Shown here piece after piece: positions 9,851 to 20,431 of a stretch of DNA of 64,000 nt. Within the stretch, counting starts at the first letter, position 1, and every line of letters begins with the position of its first letter. The notes under the pieces are model-generated. The model ran no database searches. It was not told the origin of the DNA and saw nothing but the letters and a program-made list of their open reading frames with translations. The stretch covers positions 86,583,529-86,647,528 of the forward strand of contig CM043959.1 in NCBI GenBank assembly GCA_014529385.2, given 5' to 3'. The stretch comes from Adiantum capillus-veneris. Its lineage: Eukaryota; Streptophyta; Polypodiopsida; Polypodiales; Pteridaceae. The translations under genes were made by a program, and so were the position numbers.

Positions 9851-9972
9851 AAATTCTTACCTTCATGCAAAGCTTGTGAAGACCATCGCAGCTTGCTAGG
9901 GTCAATGATGAAAATTCTTACCTTCATGCAATGCTTGTGAAGACCATCTTAGTTTGCTAAAGGCCAATGATG
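9851..9972 (-). repeat. 61-bp tandem duplication of an exon-end-like sequence
   Basis: Two adjacent copies (9851 and 9912) read on the minus strand as SKLRWSSQALHE-like codons followed by GTAAGAATTT, a good splice donor. They resemble the exon end at 9254 (FGKLEWKQKYSQALE|GT). They may therefore be further partial copies of the same PPR-like exon. Confidence 0.5.
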
Positions 9973-10016
9973 GAACAGGCGCCATGTTACACCCTCCCAT
10001 TCTAATTTGAATAAAA

Positions 10017-10208
10017 GATAGTTGAACAAGTTTTGAGTCACCAACTATGGGATATAGCACCACACTAACCTCATGACTAAATAACACACAACATTAAATG
10101 AGGGGTGGTGAGGATAGTTGAACAAGTTTTGAGTCACCAACTATGGGATATGGCACCACAGTAACCTCATGACTAAATAACACACAACATTAAATGAGGG
10201 GTGGTGAG
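10017..10208. repeat. 96-bp tandem duplication
   Basis: Two adjacent copies, each starting GATAGTTGAACAAGTTTTGA (10017 and 10113), differ at only a few positions. An inverted copy of the distal half is at 10553-10590. Confidence 0.9.
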
Positions 10209-10337
10209 GGGATCCACGGCTCACAGTCGCATCTCTCACATCAAAACCAAACCCAAGCAGAAATTAAACCCCCTAAACTCAGGCAGAGCATGTTGGGTCA
10301 CAATAAAAATCATAAAAACAATGAGGAATACATCATG

Positions 10338-10590
10338 TGTGTGTAGGTGAGGTGGTTAGCCCATGTGTCTCAAAGCTTGGGGCGAGAGGTTGTGGGCTCA
10401 AAACCGACTGGCCGAGCCCCCATAATCGCCTTGATTTTTGCCATGCCCAAGTTTAGCGCACCTCAATTTTCGTGTTGGCCGGGTTTAGTCCACCTCGAGA
10501 TGGGTTTAATATGCCTCAGGATCCCACCATCCACTTCCGTGCCGCCGATCCCCTTACCACCCCTCATTTAATGTTGTGTGTTACTTAGTC
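10338..10590 (+). repeat. tRNA-derived SINE-like element
   Basis: The head resembles a tRNA with pol III internal promoter boxes: A-box-like TAGGTGAGGTGG (10344-10355) and B-box-like GGGCTCAAAACC (10394-10405), about 40 bases apart. A unique tail follows. No clear poly(A)/poly(T) tail or target-site duplication was found. An inverted copy of the flanking repeat (10160-10208) ends the unit. It could also be a small inverted-repeat element that captured a tRNA relic. Confidence 0.4.
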
Positions 10591-11627
10591 TCCAAGCCAC
10601 ACTATAAGCCATCATGTAACCTTTTTGGCATAGTTCCTACGTGTACAATCGTGATCTGCTCGTTGGAGAAGAATAGTGAGCGATGAGGATATACACAACA
10701 TCTTGTTTCAAAGGGTACTTTGGCATATGAAAGCATAAAATAAAACATTTCATACAGTTTATAATCTTCGGCATGATAAATAATGTGTTCATGACTGATA
10801 CTTTTTATGCATACGTTTAATAATTATATATGGAGAGGACGCACACACACTCTCACTCACAGCACACTCCATACGATTTAGCACTTGAGGTGAATGTGAA
10901 ACTAGTGAGGTCCCTTTGTGCATTCATTCTCCTAGCTTCATCCAGCATTATTGTTATCATCTTTTTGCTTAGAATGGTTGCACCACAAAAATCAAATTTT
11001 TTTGTGTCACAATATAACCATGTACTTGGTAGTCCGTTTCTATAAAAGCATGACATAAAGGTTACGTAAAACATGATGGTCATGCAAATTACCAACCATT
11101 ATTAAGTCAATCAAATCAAATTACTAATCATGTAAGAATGATTAAAATCACATCTTTATCTTAGCAAGAATTTGCACATATATTTTAGACACATCGTCAA
11201 AGAATCTGAGAACAGCATGCAGCTTCACATATTGATTTGAAATGAGGAAAATTAAAATTTTGATTAGAAACATTAGTTAAACAGAATCAACTTAACCATC
11301 GTACAAAAGCATGCAATACATTTTTCTTTAAATCTTGATTGAGAATCCACAAAAAGAATCGCAACATTTTTCTCTTTCTTAAACTTTACAAAATAAGACA
11401 CGTGTAATGAAATTGAAAAGGCAAGCCCCCCAAATCCTATAGGATCCAAAACTTAATGAGTATCTTGGGAAACTTTGAATTTATACTTAGAAGGAATCAT
11501 AATTCAAGTACATTGTTTTGTAAAATAAAGAACATATATGTGCATGACAATCCACCAAAATCTCAAATAATATTTATTAGATTTAAAAGAGATTGGAAAA
11601 AATTAGAGAGAGAAAAAATCATATTTG

Positions 11628-12306
11628 CATCTCTAAATTTAATCAAATAATCACAAGCATATCTAAAAGAATTGAATATGAAACCTATAAATAAGTATAT
11701 TGTTTTTATTGAATTAGATTCCTAGAGAGAAATTTAATCTGCATCTCTAAAATTTAATCAAATAATCATAAGCATATCTAAAAGAATCGGATATAAAAGC
11801 TATAATTAAGTATGTTGTTTTCATTGAATCACAATCCTACAGAGAAACAAAGGAGCGTGAGCATAGGTACCATTGCAAATAGATTCAAATTACAAAATTA
11901 TAGAATGAACACAGGTATTCGTGCAAATAGGCACAATTTGCAAAAATAAAATCCCTCATATACGGAAATAAACTCTTTCAAAAAAATTGAGAGATAGATC
12001 AATACAAAGGTAGAACAATATTTATACTTATAATAATCTATTTGAAGCAAAATTTAGTGAATCAGAGTCCTAGAGAGAAACAAGGTAGCGTGAGCGGAGG
12101 TACCTTTGCAAATAGAATCAAATTACAAAAATATAGCATGAACATAGGTATTTGTGCAAATAGGCTCAAATTCCAAAAATACGATCCCTCATATACAAAA
12201 AGAAACTCTTTCAAAAACATTGAGAGATAGCTCAATACAAAGGTAAAACAATATACATTATTTATATTTATAGTAATCTATTTGAACCAAAAACTTGACA
12301 TGTGTG
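11628..12306. repeat. AT-rich tandem repeats: 2 x 112 bp then 2 x 233 bp
   Basis: TGCATCTCTAAA starts two copies at 11628 and 11740 (period 112). AGAGAAACAA starts two copies at 11841 and 12074 (period 233), each containing GCGTGAGC and CCCTCATATAC. Copies have diverged by substitutions and short indels. Confidence 0.75.
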
Positions 12307-12504
12307 CACATGCATGTATATCAAATGGATCTTGAAATTGAAATATAATTAGAATCGAACTCCTTTGCATTGCATTCATCACATATAAATACTTTTGTGA
12401 CACTCATTCAAAAGTATATAAACAAATAAAATGATAAAAATTGTGAAAAGGAAGAGAATTGAACTATGTTAGTAGTTGTAGAAGACCTTAGCTAGAAGGA
12501 AAAT

Positions 12505-12568
12505 GAAAGGGTAAAACTATATAGAGCAGGTAAAATGAAAGGGTAAAACTATATAGAGCAGGTAAAAG
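12505..12568. repeat. 32-bp tandem duplication
   Basis: GAAAGGGTAAAACTATATAG is repeated immediately with the same flanks (AGCAGGTAAAA). Confidence 0.85.
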
Positions 12569-13208
12569 GAAAGCTTTGTATAGAGAGTTAGCAATGGAAT
12601 CTACATGAGATTCTATGTAATGAATATGTGAAATGGAGCCAAATTTATATTATATATAGTGTGGTTAAAAATCATTAAAGCTTTTAATGAAGGTAACTCC
12701 TCAATGTTTATGTACCCCTTCAATGCATTCTTCCTAAGAGTCAAATATGTTAAATTTTACATGTTTGCCAAATGGTGAGAGCATTCTCTCACAAAAGAAA
12801 ATGCTAGAAGCCTTAGTTAGAATGTTGTAGAGGATGTGGAAGGTTTTGCACTTTAAGAATGACTTGGTGCTGGGAGGGAGAAGATTTCAGAACCAAGAAA
12901 TTCATATACGCACAAATAGCCATCTACTCGTACCTTAAGCAGATTTGCAAAGCTCAAAACATTCGAGTCTTTGAGAGAAACCTCGTTGTAGCTCAATTCA
13001 ATGATATCTTGAGTGAAAGCACTAAGCTTACCTATTTAATAGGGTCAAGTGTACGGTCAATTGTGTAGGTGGTGAATTCAAGGTGACTTGTGTCTTTTTA
13101 AGTTTTCATCATTTGAGCTTGTTTGAGAAAGTGTTTTAGTGTGTTTTCATTGCCAGTTTTGTGTCCATTGTAAGAGGGTATTATAGTGAGAGGTCTCCCA
13201 CACCCTAA

Positions 13209-13211
<3 letters not shown>

Positions 13212-13242
<31 letters not shown>
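13212..13242. repeat. (GT)n microsatellite
   Basis: About 15 uninterrupted GT units; the Cys-Val open frames here are artefacts. Confidence 0.95.
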
Positions 13243-13243
<1 letters not shown>

Positions 13244-13651
13244 GGCAATGTTTGGCATTCACTAAGCATTGGGTTAGTTTTGTACAAGCTCTACAATATC
13301 TTCATGACGAACCATCTCCAATTTGCAAGTCACAAACGAGGTATTACACAAGTTCCATTCCTCTATATCTCTCTTCCCTTTGCTCTAGCTCTCTTTCCTC
13401 CATTTGGTGTGTGTCTTGGTGTGAGATTGCTTGTGTGTGTTTTGTTGCGCCTCTTCTTGGTTGTGAAAAAATCTCTCTTGCGTCCTAGTTCGCATCCCAT
13501 AACTAGGTGGTGCCCCTTCACTTGTTTGGTTGTGGGTTTGTTGTTGTTTTTTATCGCTTGTGGTTGTCCCATCCCCAATTGAGCAGCACGGGAGCCTTGA
13601 GGGGTGTTTAGAGGTCGCCTATTTTGTGGCCGTCCTAGACCGCCTCAATTT

Positions 13652-13668
13652 TGGTGCCCCCATTGAGG
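13652..13668 (+). promoter_or_regulatory. Primer-binding site of G2
   Basis: TGGTGCCCCCATTGAGG is preceded by CCTCAATTT. It matches the G1 site (TGGCGCCCCCACCGAGG) at 14 of 17 bases; the three differences are C-to-T changes. Confidence 0.55.
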
Positions 13669-14627
13669 AGGGCTTGGTGTCTTTTGTTGCTGCATATTGC
13701 ATGAATGCTTAGCTTTGAACATACTCAAGTAGGTTCTATGAAAACTTGTATGACCCATTTGTTCCCATTGCAAGGAAAAAGGTGTATATTATTGTTAGCA
13801 CTAAATTACAAGTTCAACGAGTAATTCTCATAGAATTTTGGGCCCTCTCAGGTTGGCTGAAATAAACGCTTCAATAAATCCTTTTATTTTGCCTCTCATT
13901 AGGTACAACCTTGGTTTGGACGTATATATTTTTGCTTTGTTTTAAGCATTAGGCCATGCATAGACCATGGATAATGGTCCAGGAATAGAGGTTTTTCCCT
14001 TCCATTTCACTCCACACATTAGAATAAACGTTGCAATTAGTAGAATTATCCATTTTCAACAACGTATGGTGTTCAAGTTTTGTGCCCAAAAAGGGTAGGA
14101 GAAATCCATCACACCAAACCCTATCATTCTGCCTCTTGTGGACTATCATAGATCATATAATGTGCATATTTTTATTTTGTTATAGATTGTAATTTAGCAA
14201 ACATTATTATGTAAATATTTTTTTTAAAAGAAAAAAATGAAAGAAAGAAATGCGTTGTCACTTTGAAATTGTTTCAATGGAGACCCAACGCTAAATGTCA
14301 GGATATCCTCTCTTTTTTGGAGATCTTGGCGAGCATGTCGAGTTATTTCTAGAAAATTTCAAAATGGCTTGCTGCATTAAAAAAGTGATAAAAGATGAGG
14401 TATGCTTATAAATGTCTGAGGTAGTTCTGAAGAAGGATGCTAGGATTTGATTTTCCTCTCGGTGCCTGAGGAAGTTAGAGAGAGCTATAGGGAGGTTTTG
14501 GATCACTTCAACCATATTTTATCAAACCCCAGAACACTCAGAAACTATGGCAATACATTGTTGCCCACAAGCAAACATACCTATATGACTACTACACCTA
14601 CAAGCAAGAGGTTCTACGTCTTTGGGT
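13669..14627 (+). other. G2 leader region without supportable coding
   Basis: No conserved gag motif is visible before about 14628; short frames here are not convincing. An A-rich patch lies at 14220-14250. Confidence 0.45.
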
Positions 14628-14921
14628 TATATGGGTAAGGAACATTGCTAACCCCAGGGATGGTGCAAAATTTCTAAAGAAGGAGAGATTCATAGCGGGT
14701 TTATTTCCCGCATTCAAGGTAGAAGTTGAGGCGGGCGACCTGCCACCTTTGATGCTACCGAAACTAGGGCTGCCTTGAAGTACGAGAAATTGAAGTGCAT
14801 TCAAGGAGAGATCCAGTAGAAGGTCCTAGACCTAAGGAGACAACACAAGCACCAACTTCTAAACAAATGCATGAGATGACAGCCAAGGTAATCAAAAAGT
14901 TGAACGAATCTTTGAGCAACC
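14628..14921 (+). pseudogene. G2 gag, capsid region (5' part, up to the copia-1 insertion)
   Basis: The stretch reads RFIAGLFPAFKVEVE and TRAALKYEKLKCIQGEIQ, recognisable gypsy gag capsid helices, then an in-frame stop. A second frame (from 14795) carries MTAKVIKKLNESLSN up to the insertion point. The coding sequence continues on the far side of copia-1 at 20432 in the same phase, so the insertion interrupted a readable gag. A stop and at least one frame change are present as well. Confidence 0.7.
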
Positions 14922-15113
14922 TGAAGGAGTACGAGCGGAAGTGCGACGCGAGAGAGAGTGCAAGAAGAAGAGCACGACGATATGGTGAACTCGCTCTACT
15001 GTAATGTGTAGAGCATAGTGAGTTCTTATTAGGTTTTTACAAAAGAATATGTGTACATACCTGGCGGCCCGCCCACTTACCTGGGCGACCACATTGGGCT
15101 TTATACCCCAACA
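14922..15113 (-). repeat. 3' LTR of copia-1
   Basis: 192 bp, begins TGAAGGAGTACG and ends ACCCCAACA on the plus strand. It differs from the other LTR at two sites (CAAG/CGAG and GACGATA/GACAATA). Confidence 0.97.
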
Positions 15114-15127
15114 ACCTCCCACTTAAA
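15114..15127 (-). promoter_or_regulatory. Polypurine tract of copia-1
   Basis: On the minus strand TTAAGTGGGAGGT abuts the 3' LTR; this is the start site of plus-strand DNA synthesis. Confidence 0.85.
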
Positions 15128-15202
15128 GTCCAATGTGGTACTTTAAGTGTGAGAGAAGCTACTATACAAGCTAATATACAAGAGATGTAGAGAAGTGATG
15201 TA

Positions 15203-18200
15203 CTACCCTACACCTAACTGCTTGCGAAAATGCGCAAAGCTCTCTAAGGGAAGTCCTTTTGTAAGTAGATCAGTAGGATTTTCTGTGGTGTGAACTTTGA
15301 CAAGCTGAAGTTGCTTATCCTCGACCATTTCCCTGATGAAATGATACTTCACATCCACATGCTTTGTCTTTGAGTGATAAACTGGATTGCGAGCCAATTG
15401 TATAGCACTTTGACTATCACAATATAACACAGGCATCTCTTCTTTGATTCCCAAATCTGTTACTAGTCGATTAAGCCAAATTGATTCTTTGCATGCCTCT
15501 GATGCTGCAACATATTCAGCCTCTGTAGTAGACTGAGTAACACAATCTTGTAATCTAGAACGCCATGATACTGCTCCACGAGCCAATGTAAAGACATACC
15601 CTGACGTAGACCTTCGGTTGTCTAAGTCACCTGCATAATCTGAGTCTGTAAAACCCTTTACACTTAGCTCCTGACTCCCATAGCATATACGCATACTCTT
15701 TGTAGCTTTCAGGTATCTCAATATTCCTTTCACTGCCTCCCAATGTTTCTTGCCTGGGTTTGACATGTATCGACTTACTACTCCCACTGCAAATGCAATG
15801 TCTGGGCGAGTAGCATACATCAAACTACCCACTGCAGACGCATATGGAATCTTATCCATTTCAGCCTGTTCTTCCTCAGACACAGGACAATCTTGTTTGC
15901 TAAGTTTCACATATGGTGGCAATGGAACACTCAGTGCCTTTCCCTTCTCCATATTGAAACGTTGCAAAACCTTGTCAATATACTCTGTTTGAGATAACCA
16001 AATCAACTTCTTTGATCTGTCTCTCTCAATGCGCATACCAAGTATATGACTTGCCTCACCCATGTCTTTCATGTCAAACGATTTTGCCATCTTTGACTTC
16101 AAAGCTGAAATTTCTTCCAAGTGCTTGCCAGCAATCAACATGTCATCCACATACAAAATAAGGATCAACCAACTACCATGCTTAGCCTTCTTTGTATATA
16201 GACAGTGATCGAACTCACTACGTTTGTAGCCTTGAGAAAGCATAAACTTGTGGAATTTATGGTACCATGCCCTTGGTGATTGTTTTAAGCCATAAAGACT
16301 CTTTAACAACTGGCATACCCAATCTTCCTTGCCTTTCTCAACAAACCCTTCTGGCTGCTGCATGTAAATTTCCACATCTAAATCACCATGCAAGAACGCT
16401 GTCTTGACATCCATTTGGTGCAACACCAAATCTAATATGGCAACCAATGCAAGAAAGCATCTCAATGTAGTCATCTTGACCACCGGAGAGAAGACTTCAT
16501 CAAAGTCAATGCCTTGTTCTTGCTTAAATCCCTTGGCAACAAGCCTTGCTTTGTACTTTGGCTGACTATCATGAGCGGTGATCTTATACCTGTAAACCCA
16601 TTTACAAGGTAGAGCCTTTTTGCCCTGTGGTAATTTAACTAGCTTCCATGTCTTGTTTTTATGCAGAGCTGTCATCTCTGACTGCATGGCCAATTGCCAA
16701 TTCCCAGAGTCCTTCATTTGCACTGCTTCCTTGTAACATGAAGGCTCATTGCAATCAATCAACATGACATAGTTCATAGATGGAACAAACCTATCAGGAG
16801 GTCGCGTGACACGTCCAGATCTACGCACAATAGGTGTCTCAGGCTCAGCCACAACTTGTGGTTCCACTCTATCCTGTCCTTGCTCCTCTTGAGCCCTGAC
16901 ATTTTGTCTTGCACGTGCAGGTCCATCTTCTTGGAAGACAACTCTTCTAATCTCCTCAACCCTCTCTGGTTTAGAATGATATTTGGATTCATTAAAGTGA
17001 ACATCATTGCTGCGGACAACCTTTCTGGATTCGGGATCCCAAAGTCTGTACCCCATCTCACCAGAATTACCATAGCCTAGAAGGATGCACTTTCTACTCT
17101 TTGGCTCAAGTTTGTTCCTAAATTCCTTTGGAACGTGAGTATATGCCTCACAGCCAAAGACTCTGAGATGCTTGTATGAGGGCATTTTGCGTGACCATAC
17201 CATCTCTGGCACTGAATCCTTCTGCAAAACCTTGCTAGGAGATCTATTTACAAGATGAACATCTGTTGATACAGCTTCAGCCCAAAACCCATTTGGCAGC
17301 TGTGCATTAGACAACATACTTCTGACCTTCTCTTGTATGGTCCTATTCATCCTCTCAGCAACACCATTTTGAGGAGGATTGTAAGGAGCAGTAAGTTCAC
17401 GTTTTATACCTTTTGACTCACAAAAGTCCTGAAAGGCCTTTGAAACATACTCACCACCATTGTCAGTGCGTAAGCATTTAAGCTTCTTGCCACTCTGATT
17501 CTCCACAAGTGTCACAAACGTTTTGAAAACACTAAACGCTTCATCCTTGTGCTTGAGAAAGTAAACCCATACTTTCCTCGAGTAATCATCTATAAATGTC
17601 ATAAAGTAAGAAGCTCCCCCTAGAGATAGGTTAGGCATAGGTCCACACAAATCACTATGAACAAGTGCCAACTGTGTATCTCTTCTACTGCTTCTATGCT
17701 TATGTGGCTGCTGTGTTTGCTTACCATACTGACAATGTTCACAGAATTCAAAATCATTAAATGAAAATCCAAGCAAATAACCAGAACGAGACAAGATTTC
17801 CATTCCCTTCTTGGACATATGTCCTAATTGGCTATGCCACAAAGAAACGTTCGGCTGCTCGGTTACATTGATTACATTTTTAGATACATTTGATACATAA
17901 ATCATGTAAAGTCCTCCAGACTTTACTCCATGTGCTACTGTCATAGAACCCTTGGATATCTTCCACATGTTCTGTCCAAAAGTGGTGACGTAGCCAGCAT
18001 CATCAAGTAAACCTGTGCTGATCAAGCTCTTTGTAATTGCGGGAACATGTCTCACATTCTTCAGCGTGAAAGAAGAGCCATTCCGAAACTTCAATTGAAC
18101 ATCTCCAACACCTAAGATCTCACATGTCTGCCCATTGCCTAGCCGAACATGATCTTTAGTGGTCACATAAGAGGTAAACCACTCCTTGTTTGGAGACACA

Positions 18201-19174
18201 TGAAGTGATGCCCCTGAGTCTATAATCCAGTCACTCAGTGCATTTCCATCAGATGCTGTAAGAAGAGCTGAGTCCATTGTATTCTTCAAGAAGTAGATGT
18301 CTTCTGACACTAGACTGTCATCCTCTGCAACAGTGTTTGTCACATTTATTTCTTGAATCTTCAATGAGGACTTGTTCTTCTCACCATGGTCTTCAGCTTT
18401 CTCTTTGCCTTTTTCTACTTTCCATTCTCTGCAGTCTCTTTTCATGTGACCCTTCTTGCCACAATGGTAGCATTCTATGTCACTCTTGCCTTTAGCACTG
18501 CGGGACTTGCTACGAGACTGATTCCTCTTTCCACCTTTGTACTTTTCTTTGGTCCTTCCCCTGACAACTAAGGCTGTTCCTTTGCCTTTGTCCATTGTCT
18601 TTCTATTGGTTTCTTCAGTAACCAGACTTCCTTCTACACCTGCTATGTTCAAACCATCTGGAGGTGCAGAATTACTCAAAGCTGTGCGAAAAGTGTCCCA
18701 ACTTTCCGGCAATGTGATCAACAGGAACATAGCTCTAACAGGTTCATCAAACTTGACACCTTGAGCTGACAACTGACTATAGATTGTGTTGAATTCATTC
18801 AGATGATTGGACATAGGTGTCCCTTCTTTCATCTTCAAGTCAACAAGCTTCTTAAGCCAGTATACCTGTGAAGCTACACTCTGCTTCTCATAAAGATCAC
18901 TCAGCTTTAACCATGCTTGATAAGCCGACATCTCGTCTGCTACATTGAAGTAAACGCTTTCTGCCAAAGTCAGCATAATGGTAGAAAGTGCCAATTCATC
19001 CATTTCGCTCCATTCATCTTCGTCCATATCTTCTGGTTTTATCCCCTTGAGATTTATAGGTTTTATCTGCTTCTTTTGTACCAACACGTGCCAAATCTGC
19101 TTCTTCCACAATGGGAAATTGGTTCCATCCAGCTTCTTGATATTGTAAAGAGCAGTGTCGTGTGATCCAGCCAT
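15203..19174 (-). CDS. Copia-1 gag-pol polyprotein, intact (1323 aa)
   Basis: The ATG at 19174 opens MAGSHDTALYNIKKLDGTNF, a UBN2-type gag start. Gag spans about residues 1-230, with a CCHC knuckle at 235-248 (CYHCGKKGHMKRDC). The protease active site WIIDSGAS has DSG at 319-321. Integrase has its HHCC finger at H447, H452, C478, C481 and its DDE triad at D508, D571, E607. Then come a copia linker (SRKCILLGYG), RT with KARLVAKG and the catalytic YVDD at 1008-1011, and RNase H with TDSDYAGD near 1176-1183 and STTEAEYVA near 1215. The order, integrase before RT, is diagnostic of Ty1/copia. All catalytic residues I checked are present. Length is typical of a Tork/Tnt1-like copia. It should supply all functions for its own transposition; host silencing cannot be judged from sequence. 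Confidence 0.97.
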   Translation of the reverse strand: MAGSHDTALYNIKKLDGTNFPLWKKQIWHVLVQKKQIKPINLKGIKPEDMDEDEWSEMDELALSTIMLTLAESVYFNVADEMSAYQAWLKLSDLYEKQSVASQVYWLKKLVDLKMKEGTPMSNHLNEFNTIYSQLSAQGVKFDEPVRAMFLLITLPESWDTFRTALSNSAPPDGLNIAGVEGSLVTEETNRKTMDKGKGTALVVRGRTKEKYKGGKRNQSRSKSRSAKGKSDIECYHCGKKGHMKRDCREWKVEKGKEKAEDHGEKNKSSLKIQEINVTNTVAEDDSLVSEDIYFLKNTMDSALLTASDGNALSDWIIDSGASLHVSPNKEWFTSYVTTKDHVRLGNGQTCEILGVGDVQLKFRNGSSFTLKNVRHVPAITKSLISTGLLDDAGYVTTFGQNMWKISKGSMTVAHGVKSGGLYMIYVSNVSKNVINVTEQPNVSLWHSQLGHMSKKGMEILSRSGYLLGFSFNDFEFCEHCQYGKQTQQPHKHRSSRRDTQLALVHSDLCGPMPNLSLGGASYFMTFIDDYSRKVWVYFLKHKDEAFSVFKTFVTLVENQSGKKLKCLRTDNGGEYVSKAFQDFCESKGIKRELTAPYNPPQNGVAERMNRTIQEKVRSMLSNAQLPNGFWAEAVSTDVHLVNRSPSKVLQKDSVPEMVWSRKMPSYKHLRVFGCEAYTHVPKEFRNKLEPKSRKCILLGYGNSGEMGYRLWDPESRKVVRSNDVHFNESKYHSKPERVEEIRRVVFQEDGPARARQNVRAQEEQGQDRVEPQVVAEPETPIVRRSGRVTRPPDRFVPSMNYVMLIDCNEPSCYKEAVQMKDSGNWQLAMQSEMTALHKNKTWKLVKLPQGKKALPCKWVYRYKITAHDSQPKYKARLVAKGFKQEQGIDFDEVFSPVVKMTTLRCFLALVAILDLVLHQMDVKTAFLHGDLDVEIYMQQPEGFVEKGKEDWVCQLLKSLYGLKQSPRAWYHKFHKFMLSQGYKRSEFDHCLYTKKAKHGSWLILILYVDDMLIAGKHLEEISALKSKMAKSFDMKDMGEASHILGMRIERDRSKKLIWLSQTEYIDKVLQRFNMEKGKALSVPLPPYVKLSKQDCPVSEEEQAEMDKIPYASAVGSLMYATRPDIAFAVGVVSRYMSNPGKKHWEAVKGILRYLKATKSMRICYGSQELSVKGFTDSDYAGDLDNRRSTSGYVFTLARGAVSWRSRLQDCVTQSTTEAEYVAASEACKESIWLNRLVTDLGIKEEMPVLYCDSQSAIQLARNPVYHSKTKHVDVKYHFIREMVEDKQLQLVKVHTTENPTDLLTKGLPLESFAHFRKQLGVG

Positions 19175-20221
19175 AGCTACGCTTCACAGTAGTTTACTTT
19201 CGTGGGAAAAATTCGGCAAAGTTTCCCCTGTAAACTGACCTCTGAACCAATATCAACCTGTCAAATGAACCAAGAAAGCTTCAGATTCTGCAGAAATTTT
19301 GGCAGAGTCTCCTTTGTAAAATGGCTATGGTGTACTAAAAACAGACCAAAAAACCACTGTCTCTCTAACACTGTAAGCTGTGGGTAAACCTGTCCTGCAC
19401 CTGTACTGTCTCTGACTGTCCTGTCACTGTTCTGTAAGCATAGACTGCGACAATGCCTCAACGGCAGTAAAGCAAAGATGCAATCCCAACTGTCTAACTC
19501 ACAGTCAATACATCCTAGTTGCCTATCTAAGGGTGCTCGAGGGATCGCTCCAAGACCTGTATCACCGAAAGGATCTCAACATTCGAGAATCCCCCAGCTC
19601 AATAAAACCTCACTCGACCCTCAACAAAGGCTGCAGTGAATATGACAGTACATAGACTTCCCACAAAGTCATACATCCACAAATTTCCCACTGTATGTTG
19701 TAACCGCTGCGACGGTTGTTTGCTGCGTGACTCACAGCCAGCAAACCCTCAACAAACATACATCATCTCTGACAATACATCCCATGTGGAAGTACCTGCA
19801 ATGTCAGGATGAAATCTGGAATATCAAGCAGCAAACACAAGCTACCTGATGAACTAGTGGATGTCGCCTCCAGTCTGTGTGTAGATGCGCCCGTGTCGTA
19901 TGTGACACGCCTCCAAGAACTGTGAGCCGTCCTTCAATGTGTAGACAACCACAAATCAACACTCTGGGAGTGTCGATATCCTCAGCACCTGCAGTCGTAC
20001 GCCGAAAACCCCAAATTTGCAGAGTCGGATCTGCACCCGCTGAGACCACGTAGTCAAAAATGGCTTGCGTAGAACTTTGTCGAAGCTGAACGGTGATCTA
20101 GATGACCTCAGAACGGGCTCCCCCACAAGATTTGGGGCCGTGTCTTTGCCTGTCGAATTTCACTCCAATCTGAGCTGGTGACTCTAGCCTCCTGCAGTGC
20201 TGCCCCGAGCCTCGATCTGAG
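19175..20221 (-). other. Copia-1 leader between primer site and gag ATG
   Basis: About 1.05 kb without coding; long for a copia element with 192-bp LTRs. It has a CCTGT-rich stretch (19385-19440) and a block at about 19529-19625 that is shared with the G1 leader. Confidence 0.7.
19529..19625 (-). repeat. Leader block shared with G1 (copy in copia-1)
   Basis: Contains CTGTATCACCGAAAGGATCT, GAATCCCCCAGCTCAATAAA and TCGACCCTCA in the same order and orientation as 5572-5670, with a few small differences and an extra GAGGGATCG stretch. Confidence 0.7.
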
Positions 20222-20233
20222 CTCTGATACCAG
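20222..20233 (-). promoter_or_regulatory. Primer-binding site of copia-1 (initiator tRNA-Met)
   Basis: The minus strand reads TGGTATCAGAGC right after the 5' LTR, the standard plant copia primer site complementary to the 3' end of initiator tRNA-Met. Confidence 0.93.
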
Positions 20234-20234
20234 T

Positions 20235-20426
20235 TGAAGGAGTACGAGCGGAAGTGCGACGCGAGAGAGAGTGCGAGAAGAAGAGCACGACAATATGGTG
20301 AACTCGCTCTACTGTAATGTGTAGAGCATAGTGAGTTCTTATTAGGTTTTTACAAAAGAATATGTGTACATACCTGGCGGCCCGCCCACTTACCTGGGCG
20401 ACCACATTGGGCTTTATACCCCAACA
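20235..20426 (-). repeat. 5' LTR of copia-1
   Basis: 192 bp, TG...CA, 190 of 192 bases equal to the other LTR by eye. It holds the promoter of the element on the minus strand. Confidence 0.97.
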
Positions 20427-20431
20427 CAACC

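Larger units (their letters stand above)
10600..13640. other. AT-rich intergenic DNA; may include the G2 5' LTR at its right end
   Basis: No coding frame is supportable. It contains several local tandem repeats (listed separately) and a GT microsatellite. The last several hundred bases probably belong to the 5' LTR of G2, because a primer-binding site follows at 13652, but no second copy is available to define it. Confidence 0.6.
14922..20426 (-). mobile_element. Copia-1: complete Ty1/copia retrotransposon with TSD CAACC
   Basis: The 5505-bp element lies on the minus strand with 192-bp LTRs (14922-15113 and 20235-20426). The 5-bp target duplication CAACC is at 14917-14921 and 20427-20431. 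It has an initiator-Met primer site, a polypurine tract, a leader of about 1 kb and one uninterrupted 1323-codon ORF. I count two differences between the LTRs in 192 bases, which points to a recent insertion. It sits inside the gag of G2. It looks autonomous. Confidence 0.97.

Noticed and set aside
13186-13582. Frames starting with Cys-Val repeats, then hydrophobic residues like a membrane protein
   Set aside because: They begin in the GT microsatellite, and the rest shows no conserved motif.
16774-17073. Short minus-strand frame inside copia-1
   Set aside because: A shadow in another frame of the intact polyprotein, like the plus-strand frames within 15203-19174.
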